A stretch of DNA of 47,455 nucleotides from an uncultured Acidobacteriota bacterium (lineage in GTDB: Bacteria > Acidobacteriota > UBA6911 > CAINFC01), in NCBI GenBank assembly GCA_903847975.1, contig CAINFC010000168.1, positions 1 through 47,455 on the forward strand. Reading direction: 5' to 3'. Below, piece by piece: positions 1 to 8,543 of this stretch; within the stretch, counting starts at the first letter, position 1, and each line of letters opens with the position of its first letter. The notes beneath the pieces are model-generated. The model was not told where the DNA came from, searched no databases, and saw only the letters and a list, made by a program, of their open reading frames with translations. The position numbers and the translations under genes are program-made.

Positions 1-132
1 CACAAACGAAATCTGTTCAGAGTACAAGCTTTAGCTTGCGTGCCACAAGCGGAATCCCGCTCGCAGCGCGCAGCCTGAAGGCTGTACTCAAAACGGTTTT
101 GGTTTGTAAGTTTGTTGTCGGGTGTTTCTCTG
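1..132 (+). repeat. Cloverleaf-type palindromic repeat, copy 1
   Basis: This 132 bp is repeated without a mismatch at 170-301. It contains three hairpins in a row, each with a 5-bp stem and 4-nt loop: CAAGC/GCTTG, AGCGG/CCGCT and CAGCC/GGCTG. They are enclosed by a long imperfect stem ending in GAGTAC/GTACTC. The element starts at the first base of the window, so its left border is not visible. Related copies lie at 8348-8470 (inverted), 47133 onward and 47329 onward. No transposase is adjacent. Confidence 0.9.
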
Positions 133-169
133 GCCCGGCATAAAGCCTAGACTCGACCCGTAACAATCT

Positions 170-301
170 CACAAACGAAATCTGTTCAGAGTACAAGCTT
201 TAGCTTGCGTGCCACAAGCGGAATCCCGCTCGCAGCGCGCAGCCTGAAGGCTGTACTCAAAACGGTTTTGGTTTGTAAGTTTGTTGTCGGGTGTTTCTCT
301 G
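170..301 (+). repeat. Cloverleaf-type palindromic repeat, copy 2
   Basis: This is a perfect direct copy of 1-132 after a 37-bp spacer. It has the same three hairpins (loops TTTA, AATC and TGAA) and the same outer stem. Right after it, at 301-319, comes CTTTTTGCGAAGCCATC, whose reverse complement appears at 18345-18361. That suggests a larger element with terminal inverted repeats. Bases 302-337 hold nothing else recognisable before the stop codon of the neighbouring gene. Confidence 0.9.
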
Positions 302-337
302 CCTTTTTGCGAAGCCATCGATGAAGGTTGGCCCGGC

Positions 338-2599
338 CTACGGGTTCTGCTTTTGACTGCGGCCTCCGTCCGGCCTTGACGGAGCGGACATGGCCGGCGC
401 CGACTGCTGTGGAGCGGCGGACGGCCGCGGAGACACCCAGACATCCCGACCGCGTCCTGTTTCCGGCATCGAGCCGCTCGACCGGGGGCTTATGCTCGGG
501 CTTCTCTCCGTGTAAACTCTTCCCGTTCCCTGGCTCGACCGCTCCATGAACCGGGGCGACTCCGACTGGGTCGACGGGCTTCTGGTTTCCACCGAGGGAC
601 GCTCGAAGGTCCGGCGGGAAGGGGTTTCCGAGGATCCCGTCGAAGGATTCGGACTGGAATAGGCTGGATTCGATCCCGGGAACTGCCGCCGGGAAGGCGC
701 GCTTTCCTGCGTGGCACCGCCACTCCGGACTTCCGGAGCGGGAGTCACGGTACTGCTTTCCCGGCCGGTCCGCATGGATTCGGTCCCCACGCTGCCGCCG
801 CCCGACGGCTCGGAGAAGGTCCTCCGGCGCGGCTCGTAAACTCTTGCCGGACTGGAGCCTTCCCCCTGGTCCGGATTGCGGACCGCCGGAGCCACATCTT
901 TTTCCTCCAACCTGTCGTTCCGGTAGAAAGGCCTTTCTCTGCCGGAAGTATCCGAAGCTCCACGGCGCAGCGAAGTGAGCGGAACCCGGTCCGAATTCGT
1001 GTTTCCGGAAACGGAGGCGCCTCGCTCGGTCTCGGGGCGATAAACCGAAGGCGCTTCATAGGCTGAACGGGACCCGAGCCCGGGCATCTGACGCCGCCCG
1101 GAGGAATCGACCGGCAGCTCGACAAGTCGCGAGCCGCGGGATTCCGACCCTGCGGCCGCTTCCGAACGACCGACAGAGCGCGCCCGGTCCGGCGAAACGG
1201 ATCCGCCGGCTCCCTCGGCCACCGGGCGGATCGTCGGGCGTATTTCCGTCTTGTTGGGCACCATGGCCTGCAGAGAGCCCTCGTGCCGCAGATCGGCCAG
1301 GTGCAGACCCCGGGCGGTGATCTCCGGATGCGGGCTGCGGCTCAGCGAGTTGGGCTGCAGGTCGAGGTCCCGCAGGCTGCCGACCGGGGAGCGCAGCTGG
1401 GCGATTTCCCTTTCCGGGATCTGCCGGAATTCGAAAGGCTTTCCATTGACCAGGTTATCCCGATCCACGCCCAACAGAGAACCGCGGACCGAAAGGTTCT
1501 CCGGGGGCAGGTCTCTCCCGGGGCGGTAATGCCGGTACTCGTTCTGAATGTATGTGTTATGGATGGTCACATGGGTATTGTAGAAAAAGTTGTCGTGGTG
1601 GTAGTAGTCGCGCGGACCCAGAGGCAGCCAGTGAACCCGGCCCTGGTGGTGGTAAAAGTGAACCCGGCCGGGAGACCAGAAATTGAATCCCATATGGTGG
1701 CCCGGGAGCCAGCACCAGCGATGCACCGGATGGTAATGCCAGCTGCCGTAATGGTAGGGCAGCCAACCCCAGGGCTCGTAGGAAACCCAGGTCCAGCCCC
1801 AGTAGGGCCGGGAGATCCAGCGTCCGTGCCGGTAAGGGGACCAGTTGTAGGAGATGCCGATCGGGGACCACCCCCACCCGTAGCTTCCGCCGATGTTGAC
1901 CCACACTCCGAAGCTGTTCAGGGGCTGCACGCCGATGTACACACCCGAAGCCAGATAGCGGTCGCTGGAGTCGGCAAAAACCAGCGCATCGCGCCGGTCG
2001 TTCCAGGAATCCCAGGCGTCTTCCTGGTCCGCCTGCCGGTAGCCGGCTTCGCGAACCGTGTCGACCGGGATGTAAACCGCCTGCTTTCTGCCTACTTTGA
2101 TCGTTTCCGCTCCCCGGAAGATTTCGGCTTTCCCCTTGCGGACGGCCACATCCAGCCCGCCGTCCTTCAGGACCTCCAGCCGATACAGGCCGTCGTCGGC
2201 AAAGCGCACCATTCCCACAGGAGACTGCAGCTGAAAGTCGACCCTGCCGGAGTAGCGGAGGGTCGCCAGACCGAGGGGCATTTCGACCCGCACCAGGTCC
2301 TTTTCCAGCCGCAGGATACGGATTTCCGTATCCTCCGCCAGGCGCAGATAGCTGCCGTCGTCGAATTCGATTTCCACCCGGGAATTGAGGGGCGCATAGA
2401 CGCGGTCGGTTTCCTGCAGCGGGGTGTTCACCGATCCGGCGGCCCAGTCGGTATCCGCTTCGTTTCGAAAGACGACGTTGCCCTCCAGATAGCTGATGCG
2501 CACATAGCGCCGGTCGTAATGTCTGCCCGCCATCAGCGTGGCGGACAGAAGAACCAGGGCAACCAGGAAAAACCAGCTGTTTTTTTGAATGCGGCTCAT
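338..2599 (-). CDS. Secreted FecR-domain / DUF6600-like His-Trp-Tyr-rich protein
   Basis: This 753-residue exported protein has an N-terminal hydrophobic segment (about residues 8-25). A FecR-like beta domain follows (about 32-190), with the pattern 'YLEGNVVFR', 'LQETDRVYAPLNSRVEIEFDDGSYLRL'-type strands. Residues about 215-370 are extremely rich in Trp, Tyr, His and Gly, as in DUF6600 proteins of Acidobacteriota. The C-terminal half (about 430-753) is low-complexity Ser/Arg/Pro/Glu and probably disordered. A GGAGGG ribosome site lies 5 nt before the ATG. Its role is unknown; FecR domains elsewhere sense signals in the periplasm, but no ECF sigma factor is nearby, so a structural or envelope role is equally possible. 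The family call is from memory of such sequences. Confidence 0.75.
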   Translation of the reverse strand: MSRIQKNSWFFLVALVLLSATLMAGRHYDRRYVRISYLEGNVVFRNEADTDWAAGSVNTPLQETDRVYAPLNSRVEIEFDDGSYLRLAEDTEIRILRLEKDLVRVEMPLGLATLRYSGRVDFQLQSPVGMVRFADDGLYRLEVLKDGGLDVAVRKGKAEIFRGAETIKVGRKQAVYIPVDTVREAGYRQADQEDAWDSWNDRRDALVFADSSDRYLASGVYIGVQPLNSFGVWVNIGGSYGWGWSPIGISYNWSPYRHGRWISRPYWGWTWVSYEPWGWLPYHYGSWHYHPVHRWCWLPGHHMGFNFWSPGRVHFYHHQGRVHWLPLGPRDYYHHDNFFYNTHVTIHNTYIQNEYRHYRPGRDLPPENLSVRGSLLGVDRDNLVNGKPFEFRQIPEREIAQLRSPVGSLRDLDLQPNSLSRSPHPEITARGLHLADLRHEGSLQAMVPNKTEIRPTIRPVAEGAGGSVSPDRARSVGRSEAAAGSESRGSRLVELPVDSSGRRQMPGLGSRSAYEAPSVYRPETERGASVSGNTNSDRVPLTSLRRGASDTSGRERPFYRNDRLEEKDVAPAVRNPDQGEGSSPARVYEPRRRTFSEPSGGGSVGTESMRTGRESSTVTPAPEVRSGGATQESAPSRRQFPGSNPAYSSPNPSTGSSETPSRRTFERPSVETRSPSTQSESPRFMERSSQGTGRVYTERSPSISPRSSGSMPETGRGRDVWVSPRPSAAPQQSAPAMSAPSRPDGGRSQKQNP

Positions 2600-2692
2600 A
2601 ACGCCCTCCTTGCTATCCTCTATCGGTTTTCAGGCTCTACATAGAAAATAGACAGGCGAAGGTTATAAAAGGTTTAAGAGTTCGTAAAAAAA

Positions 2693-3562
2693 TCAGGAGT
2701 CCTTGCCCAGATCGCGATGGGTCAGGTCCACGTGGAACCCCTTTTTGCGCAAAAGCTCGGCCACCTTGTTGGCCACGGCTACGGAGCGGTGGCGGCCGCC
2801 GGTGCAACCTATGGAAATGGTCAGGTAGCTTTTCCCTTCCTTCAAGAACCGGGGGTGAAGGTAGGCGATGAAGTCGCGGATGCGGCGCGTAATTCCTTCC
2901 GTGTCCGGATACTGCTCCAGAAAGCGGACCACCGCCCGGTCATTTCCCGATTTCCTGCGCAGATTCTTGACGAAAAAGGGATTGGGCAGAAAGCGGACAT
3001 CGAAAACCAGGTCGGAGTTCATCGGAATTCCATACTTGAAGCCGAAACTGACGATGGAAGTGATCATGCCGCCGTCGGTGTCCGCATCGCGAAAGTGGTC
3101 CGCCACGAAGCGCCGCGCGGTGTGGGCCGTAAAGTCCGAGGTGTCGATCACCTGGTCGGCCAGGGCCTTCAGGCGGCTGAGCTGCTGGCGTTCCTTGCGG
3201 ATCCCGTCGAGGATGGACTTTTCCCGGGCCAGGGGGTGCGGACGGCGGGTTTCGCTGAACCGCTTGACCAGGGTGGCATCGGAAGCCTCCAGGAAAATGA
3301 GGCGGACGGGAAAAGGCTGGGCCCGCAGCTTTTCGAAAATAGTATCGAATTCCCGAAGCAGCGACCCCAGACGGATGTCCACCACGACGGCCATGCGGTT
3401 GAAAGAGTTCCCCTTGGAGGCGGCAATGGCCAACAGCTCGGGAATGATCTGTATCGGCAGGTTGTCCACGCAGTAATAGCCCATATCCTCGAAGGATTTG
3501 AGCAGGGTGTGTTTCCCTGAGCCGCTCATTCCGGTTATGATGGTAAGATTTTTCAGGTTCAT
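2693..3562 (-). CDS. rapZ: RapZ-type nucleotide-binding protein (RNase adapter family)
   Basis: The product is a 289-residue P-loop protein of the RapZ/YvcJ family. In E. coli RapZ directs RNase E to the sRNA GlmZ and senses glucosamine-6-phosphate; elsewhere the role is less clear. The N-terminal P-loop reads GMSGSGKHT, followed by the family signature MGYYCVDNLP. The C-terminal domain has FGFKYGIP, VFDVRFLPNP and IGCTGGRHRSV. The start is set at the ATG immediately before MNLKNLTII, which gives the usual family length; no strong ribosome site is seen. Oddly, the Ser/Thr of the Walker A GK[ST] is replaced by His18, with Thr one residue later. The gene is divergent from the hydrolase gene starting 66 bp away. 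Confidence 0.93.
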   Translation of the reverse strand: MNLKNLTIITGMSGSGKHTLLKSFEDMGYYCVDNLPIQIIPELLAIAASKGNSFNRMAVVVDIRLGSLLREFDTIFEKLRAQPFPVRLIFLEASDATLVKRFSETRRPHPLAREKSILDGIRKERQQLSRLKALADQVIDTSDFTAHTARRFVADHFRDADTDGGMITSIVSFGFKYGIPMNSDLVFDVRFLPNPFFVKNLRRKSGNDRAVVRFLEQYPDTEGITRRIRDFIAYLHPRFLKEGKSYLTISIGCTGGRHRSVAVANKVAELLRKKGFHVDLTHRDLGKDS

Positions 3563-3628
3563 ACGAAATAACAGTATCAAAAATGGACGGGAATTGCACC
3601 CGTCCGGCAAAACAGAAAAGGATTTTGA

Positions 3629-5062
3629 ATGATTCAGAAATCGGTTGCCCGACGCCTCGTCCTGAGCCTGGTTCCGGCTGTGTTCCTGTTTCTTGCCTGC
3701 CCGGCCTTTTCCCAGAAGCATACCGCGCTGGACCGCTACGTGGCCCAGCCCGATCCGGCTTACCATTTCGAGCTGCAGAAGACCATGAGCCTCGAAGGCT
3801 GCACCATCAGCCAGATCAAAATGGTTTCCCAGGTTTGGCGAACCCCGCAGGAGGTCGACCGGCCCCGATGGGACCACTGGCTCAACGTGATACGTCCCGG
3901 CCAGGTGAAAGGGAAAACCGCAATGCTGTTTATCGCCGGCGGGTCCAACGGGGAGGCGGCACCTCGAAACCCGGACCGGATGCTGCTGAAAATCGCCCGG
4001 GAATCGGGTATCGTCGTCGCCGAGCTGCGGGAGATTCCCAACCAGCCCCTCACCTTCGCCGGCGAAGTCCCGATGAAGGAAGACGGGATCATCGCCTATA
4101 CCTGGGACAAGTTCCTGCGGACCGGCGACGAGACCTGGCCGGCCCGGCTGCCGATGACCAAAGCGGCGGTGCGCGCCATGGATACCGTCACCTCATTCTG
4201 CCGGACCGCTCCCGGCGGCAGCCTGGAAGTGGAAAAATTCATCGTCTCCGGCGGCTCCAAGCGCGGCTGGACCGCCTGGACCACGGCGGCTGTCGACCGC
4301 CGGGTGACCGCCATTATCCCTTGCGTGATCGACCTGCTGAATCTGACCCGGTCTTTCCAGCACCATTTCCAGGCTTACGGTTTCTGGGCTCCCGCCGTGG
4401 GCGATTACGTAAAGCTCGGATTGATGGAGCAGATGGATCACCCCCGCTGGAAAAAGCTGATGAAGATTGTGGAGCCCTACGAATACCGCGACCGGCTGAC
4501 CATGCCGAAGTACCTGATCAACGCTGCCGGAGATCAGTTTTTCCTGCCGGACTCCTCGCAATTCTATTTTGACGACCTCAAGGGGGAGAAGTACCTGCGC
4601 TATGTGCCCAATGCCGATCATTCCCTGCGCGGATCGGATGCCCCGGAAAGCATCCTTTCTTTCGTACAGACAGTGGTGGACGGCGCGCCCCGCCCGGCCT
4701 TCCGCTGGAAATTTTCCAAAGACGGTTCCATCCGGGTGCAGTGCGCCACCGCCCCCCGGGAAGTGCGCCTCTGGCAGGCCACCAACCCCAAAGCCCGCGA
4801 CTTCCGCCTGGAAACTCTGGGAGCTGCCTGGAAAAGCTCGGTTCTTTCCGACCAGGGCGAAGGAGCCTACGTAGGGAGCGTGCCGAAGCCGCCGGGCGGG
4901 TGGACCGCCTATTTCGTGGAAATGACCTTTCCGGGCAGCGGGAAAGCGCCTCTGAAGTTCACCACCGGGGTGCGCGTCCATCCCGATACGCTCCCTTTCT
5001 CCAAGCCGGTGATGGCCGGAAAAAAGTCGTCTACGGGGTCTTCCCCTGCAAAGCGGCCTTGA
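3629..5062 (+). CDS. PhoPQ-activated pathogenicity-related (PqaA-type) alpha/beta hydrolase
   Basis: This 477-residue exported protein has a signal peptide (about 1-29, ending in PAFSQ). The rest matches the PhoPQ-activated pathogenicity-related family, a branch of alpha/beta hydrolases. The nucleophile elbow is GGSKRGWT (Ser about 209). The likely acid is the Asp in NAAGDQFF and the likely base the His in NADHSL, both in the expected order. A C-terminal beta domain follows (about 350-450). An AAAAGGA ribosome site lies 6-7 nt before the ATG. The substrate is unknown; family members are implicated in envelope-stress or peptide resistance in Salmonella, but that cannot be transferred here. The 3' end overlaps the convergent ankyrin gene by 32 bp. 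Confidence 0.88.
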   Translation: MIQKSVARRLVLSLVPAVFLFLACPAFSQKHTALDRYVAQPDPAYHFELQKTMSLEGCTISQIKMVSQVWRTPQEVDRPRWDHWLNVIRPGQVKGKTAMLFIAGGSNGEAAPRNPDRMLLKIARESGIVVAELREIPNQPLTFAGEVPMKEDGIIAYTWDKFLRTGDETWPARLPMTKAAVRAMDTVTSFCRTAPGGSLEVEKFIVSGGSKRGWTAWTTAAVDRRVTAIIPCVIDLLNLTRSFQHHFQAYGFWAPAVGDYVKLGLMEQMDHPRWKKLMKIVEPYEYRDRLTMPKYLINAAGDQFFLPDSSQFYFDDLKGEKYLRYVPNADHSLRGSDAPESILSFVQTVVDGAPRPAFRWKFSKDGSIRVQCATAPREVRLWQATNPKARDFRLETLGAAWKSSVLSDQGEGAYVGSVPKPPGGWTAYFVEMTFPGSGKAPLKFTTGVRVHPDTLPFSKPVMAGKKSSTGSSPAKRP

Positions 5063-5963
5063 CAGACGAGCTGCCCGAGCCGGCGGCGAGGTCGCCCGCT
5101 GTCTGCCCCTGGGCATTCTTCAGGGAGGCATCGGCGCCGGCCGAAAGCAGGGTTTTCACCATCAGCGGATGGCTGCTGAGGGTGGCGTTCATCAGGGCCG
5201 TCTCCCCGGTGCGGGACTGAATATTCAGATTGGCGCCGGCTTTGGCCAGGTTTCCGGCAAAAGGGGCCGAGCCGATATTCAGGGCCTGGTCCAGGGCGGA
5301 TACAGCGATTTTGGAGGTTCCCAGATTGTTCGGATCGGCCCCGGCCGAAAGCAGGATCCGGGTAATACCGCTGTGTCCCAGCTTTAATGCCGTTTGCAGA
5401 GGGATATGGCGCCCGGTACCCTTGGCGTCCGCGCCCGCCTTGAGCAGGTCCTGAACCATCCCCGGAGAGCCCATCTCGATGGCCAGGCAGAGCGCGGTCT
5501 GCCCGTCCCTGGCCTGGTGGTTTACGTTTGCCCCACCCTGCAGCAGCTGCTGAACGATCTGGCGCCGAAGACAGCTGATGGCCAGCATCAAACCGGTGTA
5601 GCCGCCGGGATCGGCGGCATCCGCTTTGCCCCCGGAGCTCAGGTAAGAGGCGACCTGGGCAGGCTTCCCCTCCACGATGGCCTGAAAAAAGGCCTCTTCC
5701 GCGGCGGAAGCGGCTTGCGGGGGTAGAGTCGGGACCGCAGGAGCGGCAGGAGCCGGGGAAGCTGCCGGGGCAGGGACCGCAGGCCCGGCCGTACCGGTCG
5801 CTCCCGCACTCGGCAGATTCGAGGCTGGATTCTGCCCGCGAAGCCCGGCCGCCCCCAGAAAAAGCAGGAAAACAGCCAGGCCCATCCCCTTCCAGCCGGA
5901 ATGGGTCAGCCTTCCTTTTATATTTTTATGGTAAAAAAACCGGCGCATCGTTTTCTTCGACAT
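5031..5963 (-). CDS. Exported ankyrin-repeat protein
   Basis: The protein has 310 residues: a cationic N-terminus, a membrane/signal segment (about 27-43), an Ala/Pro-rich linker (about 48-87), then about six ankyrin repeats to the C-terminus. Typical repeat phrases are GYTGLMLAIS, DGQTALCLAIEMG, LLKAGADAK, LLSAGADPN and TGETALMNATLSSHP. Ankyrin repeats bind other proteins. The preceding segment places the array on the outer face of the inner membrane or in the periplasm. The first ATG is assumed; ATG codons at residues 6 and 27 are alternatives. It is convergent with the PqaA-type hydrolase, overlapping it by 32 bp. The partner is unknown. Confidence 0.88.
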   Translation of the reverse strand: MSKKTMRRFFYHKNIKGRLTHSGWKGMGLAVFLLFLGAAGLRGQNPASNLPSAGATGTAGPAVPAPAASPAPAAPAVPTLPPQAASAAEEAFFQAIVEGKPAQVASYLSSGGKADAADPGGYTGLMLAISCLRRQIVQQLLQGGANVNHQARDGQTALCLAIEMGSPGMVQDLLKAGADAKGTGRHIPLQTALKLGHSGITRILLSAGADPNNLGTSKIAVSALDQALNIGSAPFAGNLAKAGANLNIQSRTGETALMNATLSSHPLMVKTLLSAGADASLKNAQGQTAGDLAAGSGSSSVKAALQGKTP

Positions 5964-6062
5964 TATAGCCCGGATGATTATCGGCCAAACCCCTTCCCGC
6001 CTTAAGTTTTTTCTTTCAAAATCGGCCCGATTCTGAAGAGAAAAGACAATATGAAAAGAGCA

Positions 6063-6092
6063 TTGATTTAAATCTCTGTTTGTGGATAAAAT
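6063..6092 (+). promoter_or_regulatory. Candidate sigma-70 promoter for the decaheme cytochrome gene
   Basis: TTGATT at 6063-6068 and TAAAAT at 6087-6092 are separated by 18 bp in an AT-rich stretch upstream of the cytochrome gene. The leader would be about 55 nt and end in a strong GGAGG ribosome site. This is sequence pattern only. Confidence 0.4.
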
Positions 6093-6154
6093 AACCGATC
6101 AAGAAGTTTTACCAGGGTTCAAGTTAATAACCTGAGAAATTTTCAGGAGGGTTC

Positions 6155-8149
6155 ATGAGAAAATTGAGTTATACATTAGGGGCCAGTCTTATCTTGACTT
6201 GCCTTCTTTCGTCCCTGTCTCTTGCCGCGGATGTACCGAAAGCGCTGCATGGAGTCAAGGCGGCCAATCTATCCGAGGCGGCGCAGGACTTCATCCGCCC
6301 GGGTTTGAAATTGAAAATTGAAAGCTTCACCGTTCCGGCCGACACCCTGAAACCTGTTGTGGTTTTCTCGGTTACGGACACCGCCGGACAGCCTGTGGAT
6401 AGAGCCGGCGTCTTCACGCCCGGCACGGTTACTTCGTCCTGGGTGTTCGCCCGCATCAACGCGGACCAGACCCAGTACACGTCCTACACCACCCGGACCC
6501 AGACCAGCCCGATTACCGGCAAAAGTGCGGTTCAGGCCTCCGCCGATTCCGGCGGCACCTATGTGGAGCTGAAGCTCGGCACCTACCAGTACACCTTCGG
6601 GACCAAGCTTCCGGCCAACTATCCCAAGAATGTCACCCACACGCTGGGCGTCTATTCCACCCGCAACCTGACCGCCTGGGGCTACACGAATTATGTAGTC
6701 AACGAGTTTTATCACTATGTGCCCGACGGCAGCCCGGTTAAAAAAATGCGCGACGTCGTCGCCACCGCGGCCTGCAACCAGTGCCACAATCCGATTTCGG
6801 CCCACGGCGGCTCCCGGCGGGAAATGCTGCTCTGCAACATGTGCCATTATCCCGGGGTCATCGACCCGGATACCGGCGAAACGGTGGACATGAAGGTCAT
6901 GACCCACAAGATTCACCGCGGCAGCTCCCTGCCCAGCGTCATCGGCGGCAAAAAGTATATTATTTACGGCAACGCGATGTCCCTTCACGACTACTCGGAA
7001 GTCGGCTTCCCGCAGGATATCCGCAACTGCAACGTATGCCACCAGAAAGCCGTGCAGGCCGAAAACTGGGCCAGCGCTCCTACGCGGGATGCCTGCGCCA
7101 GCTGCCATGACAACATCAACTGGGAGACCGGGGCCAACCACGCCGTCGGTCCGCAGGTTTCCGACGAATACTGCTCTGCCTGCCACCCGGTCGGCGGCGC
7201 CAAGGAATTCGACGTTTCCGTCAAGGGCGCCCACGTCAATCCGATGAAATCCGCGCAGCTCCAAAAGCCGAAGTTCGAGATACTGAGCATCGACAACGCC
7301 GCGCCGGGGAAAAACCCCACCGTTACCTTCCGCATCAGGAATAAGAACGGGAAACTGGTTCCCATCGAATCCATGGCCCGGCTCGGCCTTTCGATTACCG
7401 GACCGACCACCGATTATGCGATTCGCCGCTCGGAAACCTTGAACGCCACCAATTGCATTCCCGACAGCTATACCGGAACCATTTCCTACCGTTTCGCCAC
7501 TCCCTTGCCGGCAACCTGGGCCGGGACGTTCAACTTCGCCATGGAAGGGGCCATGAGCACCGTCCTGAATCCGGGCGGGCCCAAGCAGCAGACCGTCAAT
7601 GACCCGGCGGACGTGGTTTCCAAGTACGTGGCGGTCACCGGCGACAAGATCGTTCCCCGCCGGCAGATCGTTTCGGATGCCAAGTGCGATGCCTGCCACG
7701 ACAAGCTTCGCTTCCACGGCTCGAGCCGGCGCAACGGCGGCAGCTACTGCTCCACCTGCCACGCTCCCGGCTTTGTCAGCGGGAATGCATCCTTGAACAT
7801 GTCCTATATGACGCACAAGATCCATGCCGGAAAAGACCTCAGCCGCGGCTATAAGATCGGCAACGCCGACTTCAGCCACATCGGTTTCCCCGGAGATCTG
7901 CGCGATTGCCAGCAGTGCCATCTCCCGGGGACCTATACGCCTCCTCTGCCGGATGGAATTGCTTCGACGATTACCAAGGATGACTTCTTCACCCCGACCC
8001 CGCCGGTATCCACAGGCTGCCTGAGCTGCCATGACACCAAGGAAGCCGCGGCACACGCGGCGCTGAATATCGCCTCCTTCGGCGAAGCCTGCGCCACCTG
8101 CCACGGAACCGGTACGGAATATGATGTGGCCGTAGCTCACGCCCGCTAG
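6155..8149 (+). CDS. OmcA/MtrC-family decaheme c-type cytochrome
   Basis: The product has 664 residues with a Sec signal peptide (about 1-24, cleavage near SLA/ADV). There are exactly ten CXXCH haem sites in two groups of five, about residues 207-345 and 510-655. Both groups contain the same pattern of CxxCH, then HG(G)S, then CxxCH, then MTHKIH. This pentahaem duplication with flanking beta domains is the OmcA/MtrC architecture, whose members move electrons to extracellular minerals or other acceptors. A GGAGG ribosome site lies 5 nt upstream. No clear lipobox is seen, unlike surface lipoprotein MtrC/OmcA. No outer-membrane porin or MtrA-type cytochrome is in the window. The gene ends in a strong terminator and looks monocistronic. 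Confidence 0.95.
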   Translation: MRKLSYTLGASLILTCLLSSLSLAADVPKALHGVKAANLSEAAQDFIRPGLKLKIESFTVPADTLKPVVVFSVTDTAGQPVDRAGVFTPGTVTSSWVFARINADQTQYTSYTTRTQTSPITGKSAVQASADSGGTYVELKLGTYQYTFGTKLPANYPKNVTHTLGVYSTRNLTAWGYTNYVVNEFYHYVPDGSPVKKMRDVVATAACNQCHNPISAHGGSRREMLLCNMCHYPGVIDPDTGETVDMKVMTHKIHRGSSLPSVIGGKKYIIYGNAMSLHDYSEVGFPQDIRNCNVCHQKAVQAENWASAPTRDACASCHDNINWETGANHAVGPQVSDEYCSACHPVGGAKEFDVSVKGAHVNPMKSAQLQKPKFEILSIDNAAPGKNPTVTFRIRNKNGKLVPIESMARLGLSITGPTTDYAIRRSETLNATNCIPDSYTGTISYRFATPLPATWAGTFNFAMEGAMSTVLNPGGPKQQTVNDPADVVSKYVAVTGDKIVPRRQIVSDAKCDACHDKLRFHGSSRRNGGSYCSTCHAPGFVSGNASLNMSYMTHKIHAGKDLSRGYKIGNADFSHIGFPGDLRDCQQCHLPGTYTPPLPDGIASTITKDDFFTPTPPVSTGCLSCHDTKEAAAHAALNIASFGEACATCHGTGTEYDVAVAHAR

Positions 8150-8180
8150 GCTCATCCTTACAAACTACTGTTCTCCTTCG

Positions 8181-8216
8181 ATCGGGGGGTTGGGAAACCA
8201 GCCCCCCGATTTTTTT
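8181..8216 (+). terminator. Rho-independent terminator after the decaheme cytochrome gene
   Basis: A 13-bp stem (8181-8193 with 8198-8210, one G-U pair) is capped by a GAAA tetraloop and followed by seven T. It lies about 30 nt after the cytochrome stop codon. Confidence 0.93.
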
Positions 8217-8347
8217 GCAGGAACGGCCTCCCGCCAAAACCCAGGCAGTACGCGACCATTTCGTGCCAAAGGCCAGGTCATGTACCGTATCGGGTTCTTT
8301 AATGTCTTGAGCGATTCCGTCAGGAAGGACAAAGGTGCAAACAGTCC

Positions 8348-8470
8348 GAGAAACACCCGAAAAAAAACTTACAAACGAATGCCGTTTTGAGTACAGCCTT
8401 TAGGCTGCTCATCGCAAGAGGGATTCCGCTTGTGGCACACAAGCTTATGCTTGAACTCCAAACAGATTAT
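8348..8470 (-). repeat. Cloverleaf-type palindromic repeat, inverted copy
   Basis: Read on the minus strand this is a diverged copy of the repeat at 1-132. The hairpins are CAAGC-ATAA-GCTTG, a central AGCGG-AATC-CCTCT with one mismatch, and CAGCC-TAAA-GGCTG. The outer stem and the flanking CGGGTGTTTCTC are kept. Compared with copies 1 and 2, the first and third loops change but their stems do not. The surrounding 8217-8543 holds no gene; 8319-8347 resembles the spacer seen next to the other copies. Confidence 0.85.
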
Positions 8471-8543
8471 TTTTAAGAGAGCCCACCCGGCAATGAATTG
8501 CCGGACCACAATCTTGCCGGCCCCTACGGGAGATCGTCTTTAT

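Noticed and set aside
1-301. CRISPR-like array at the window ends
   Set aside because: Repeat units are over 100 bp with complex internal palindromes, spacers are few and unequal, and no cas genes are present.
6269-8155. A 628-codon open frame on the minus strand
   Set aside because: It is antisense to the decaheme cytochrome gene, which has ten haem motifs and a strong ribosome site. The antisense product has no recognisable features.
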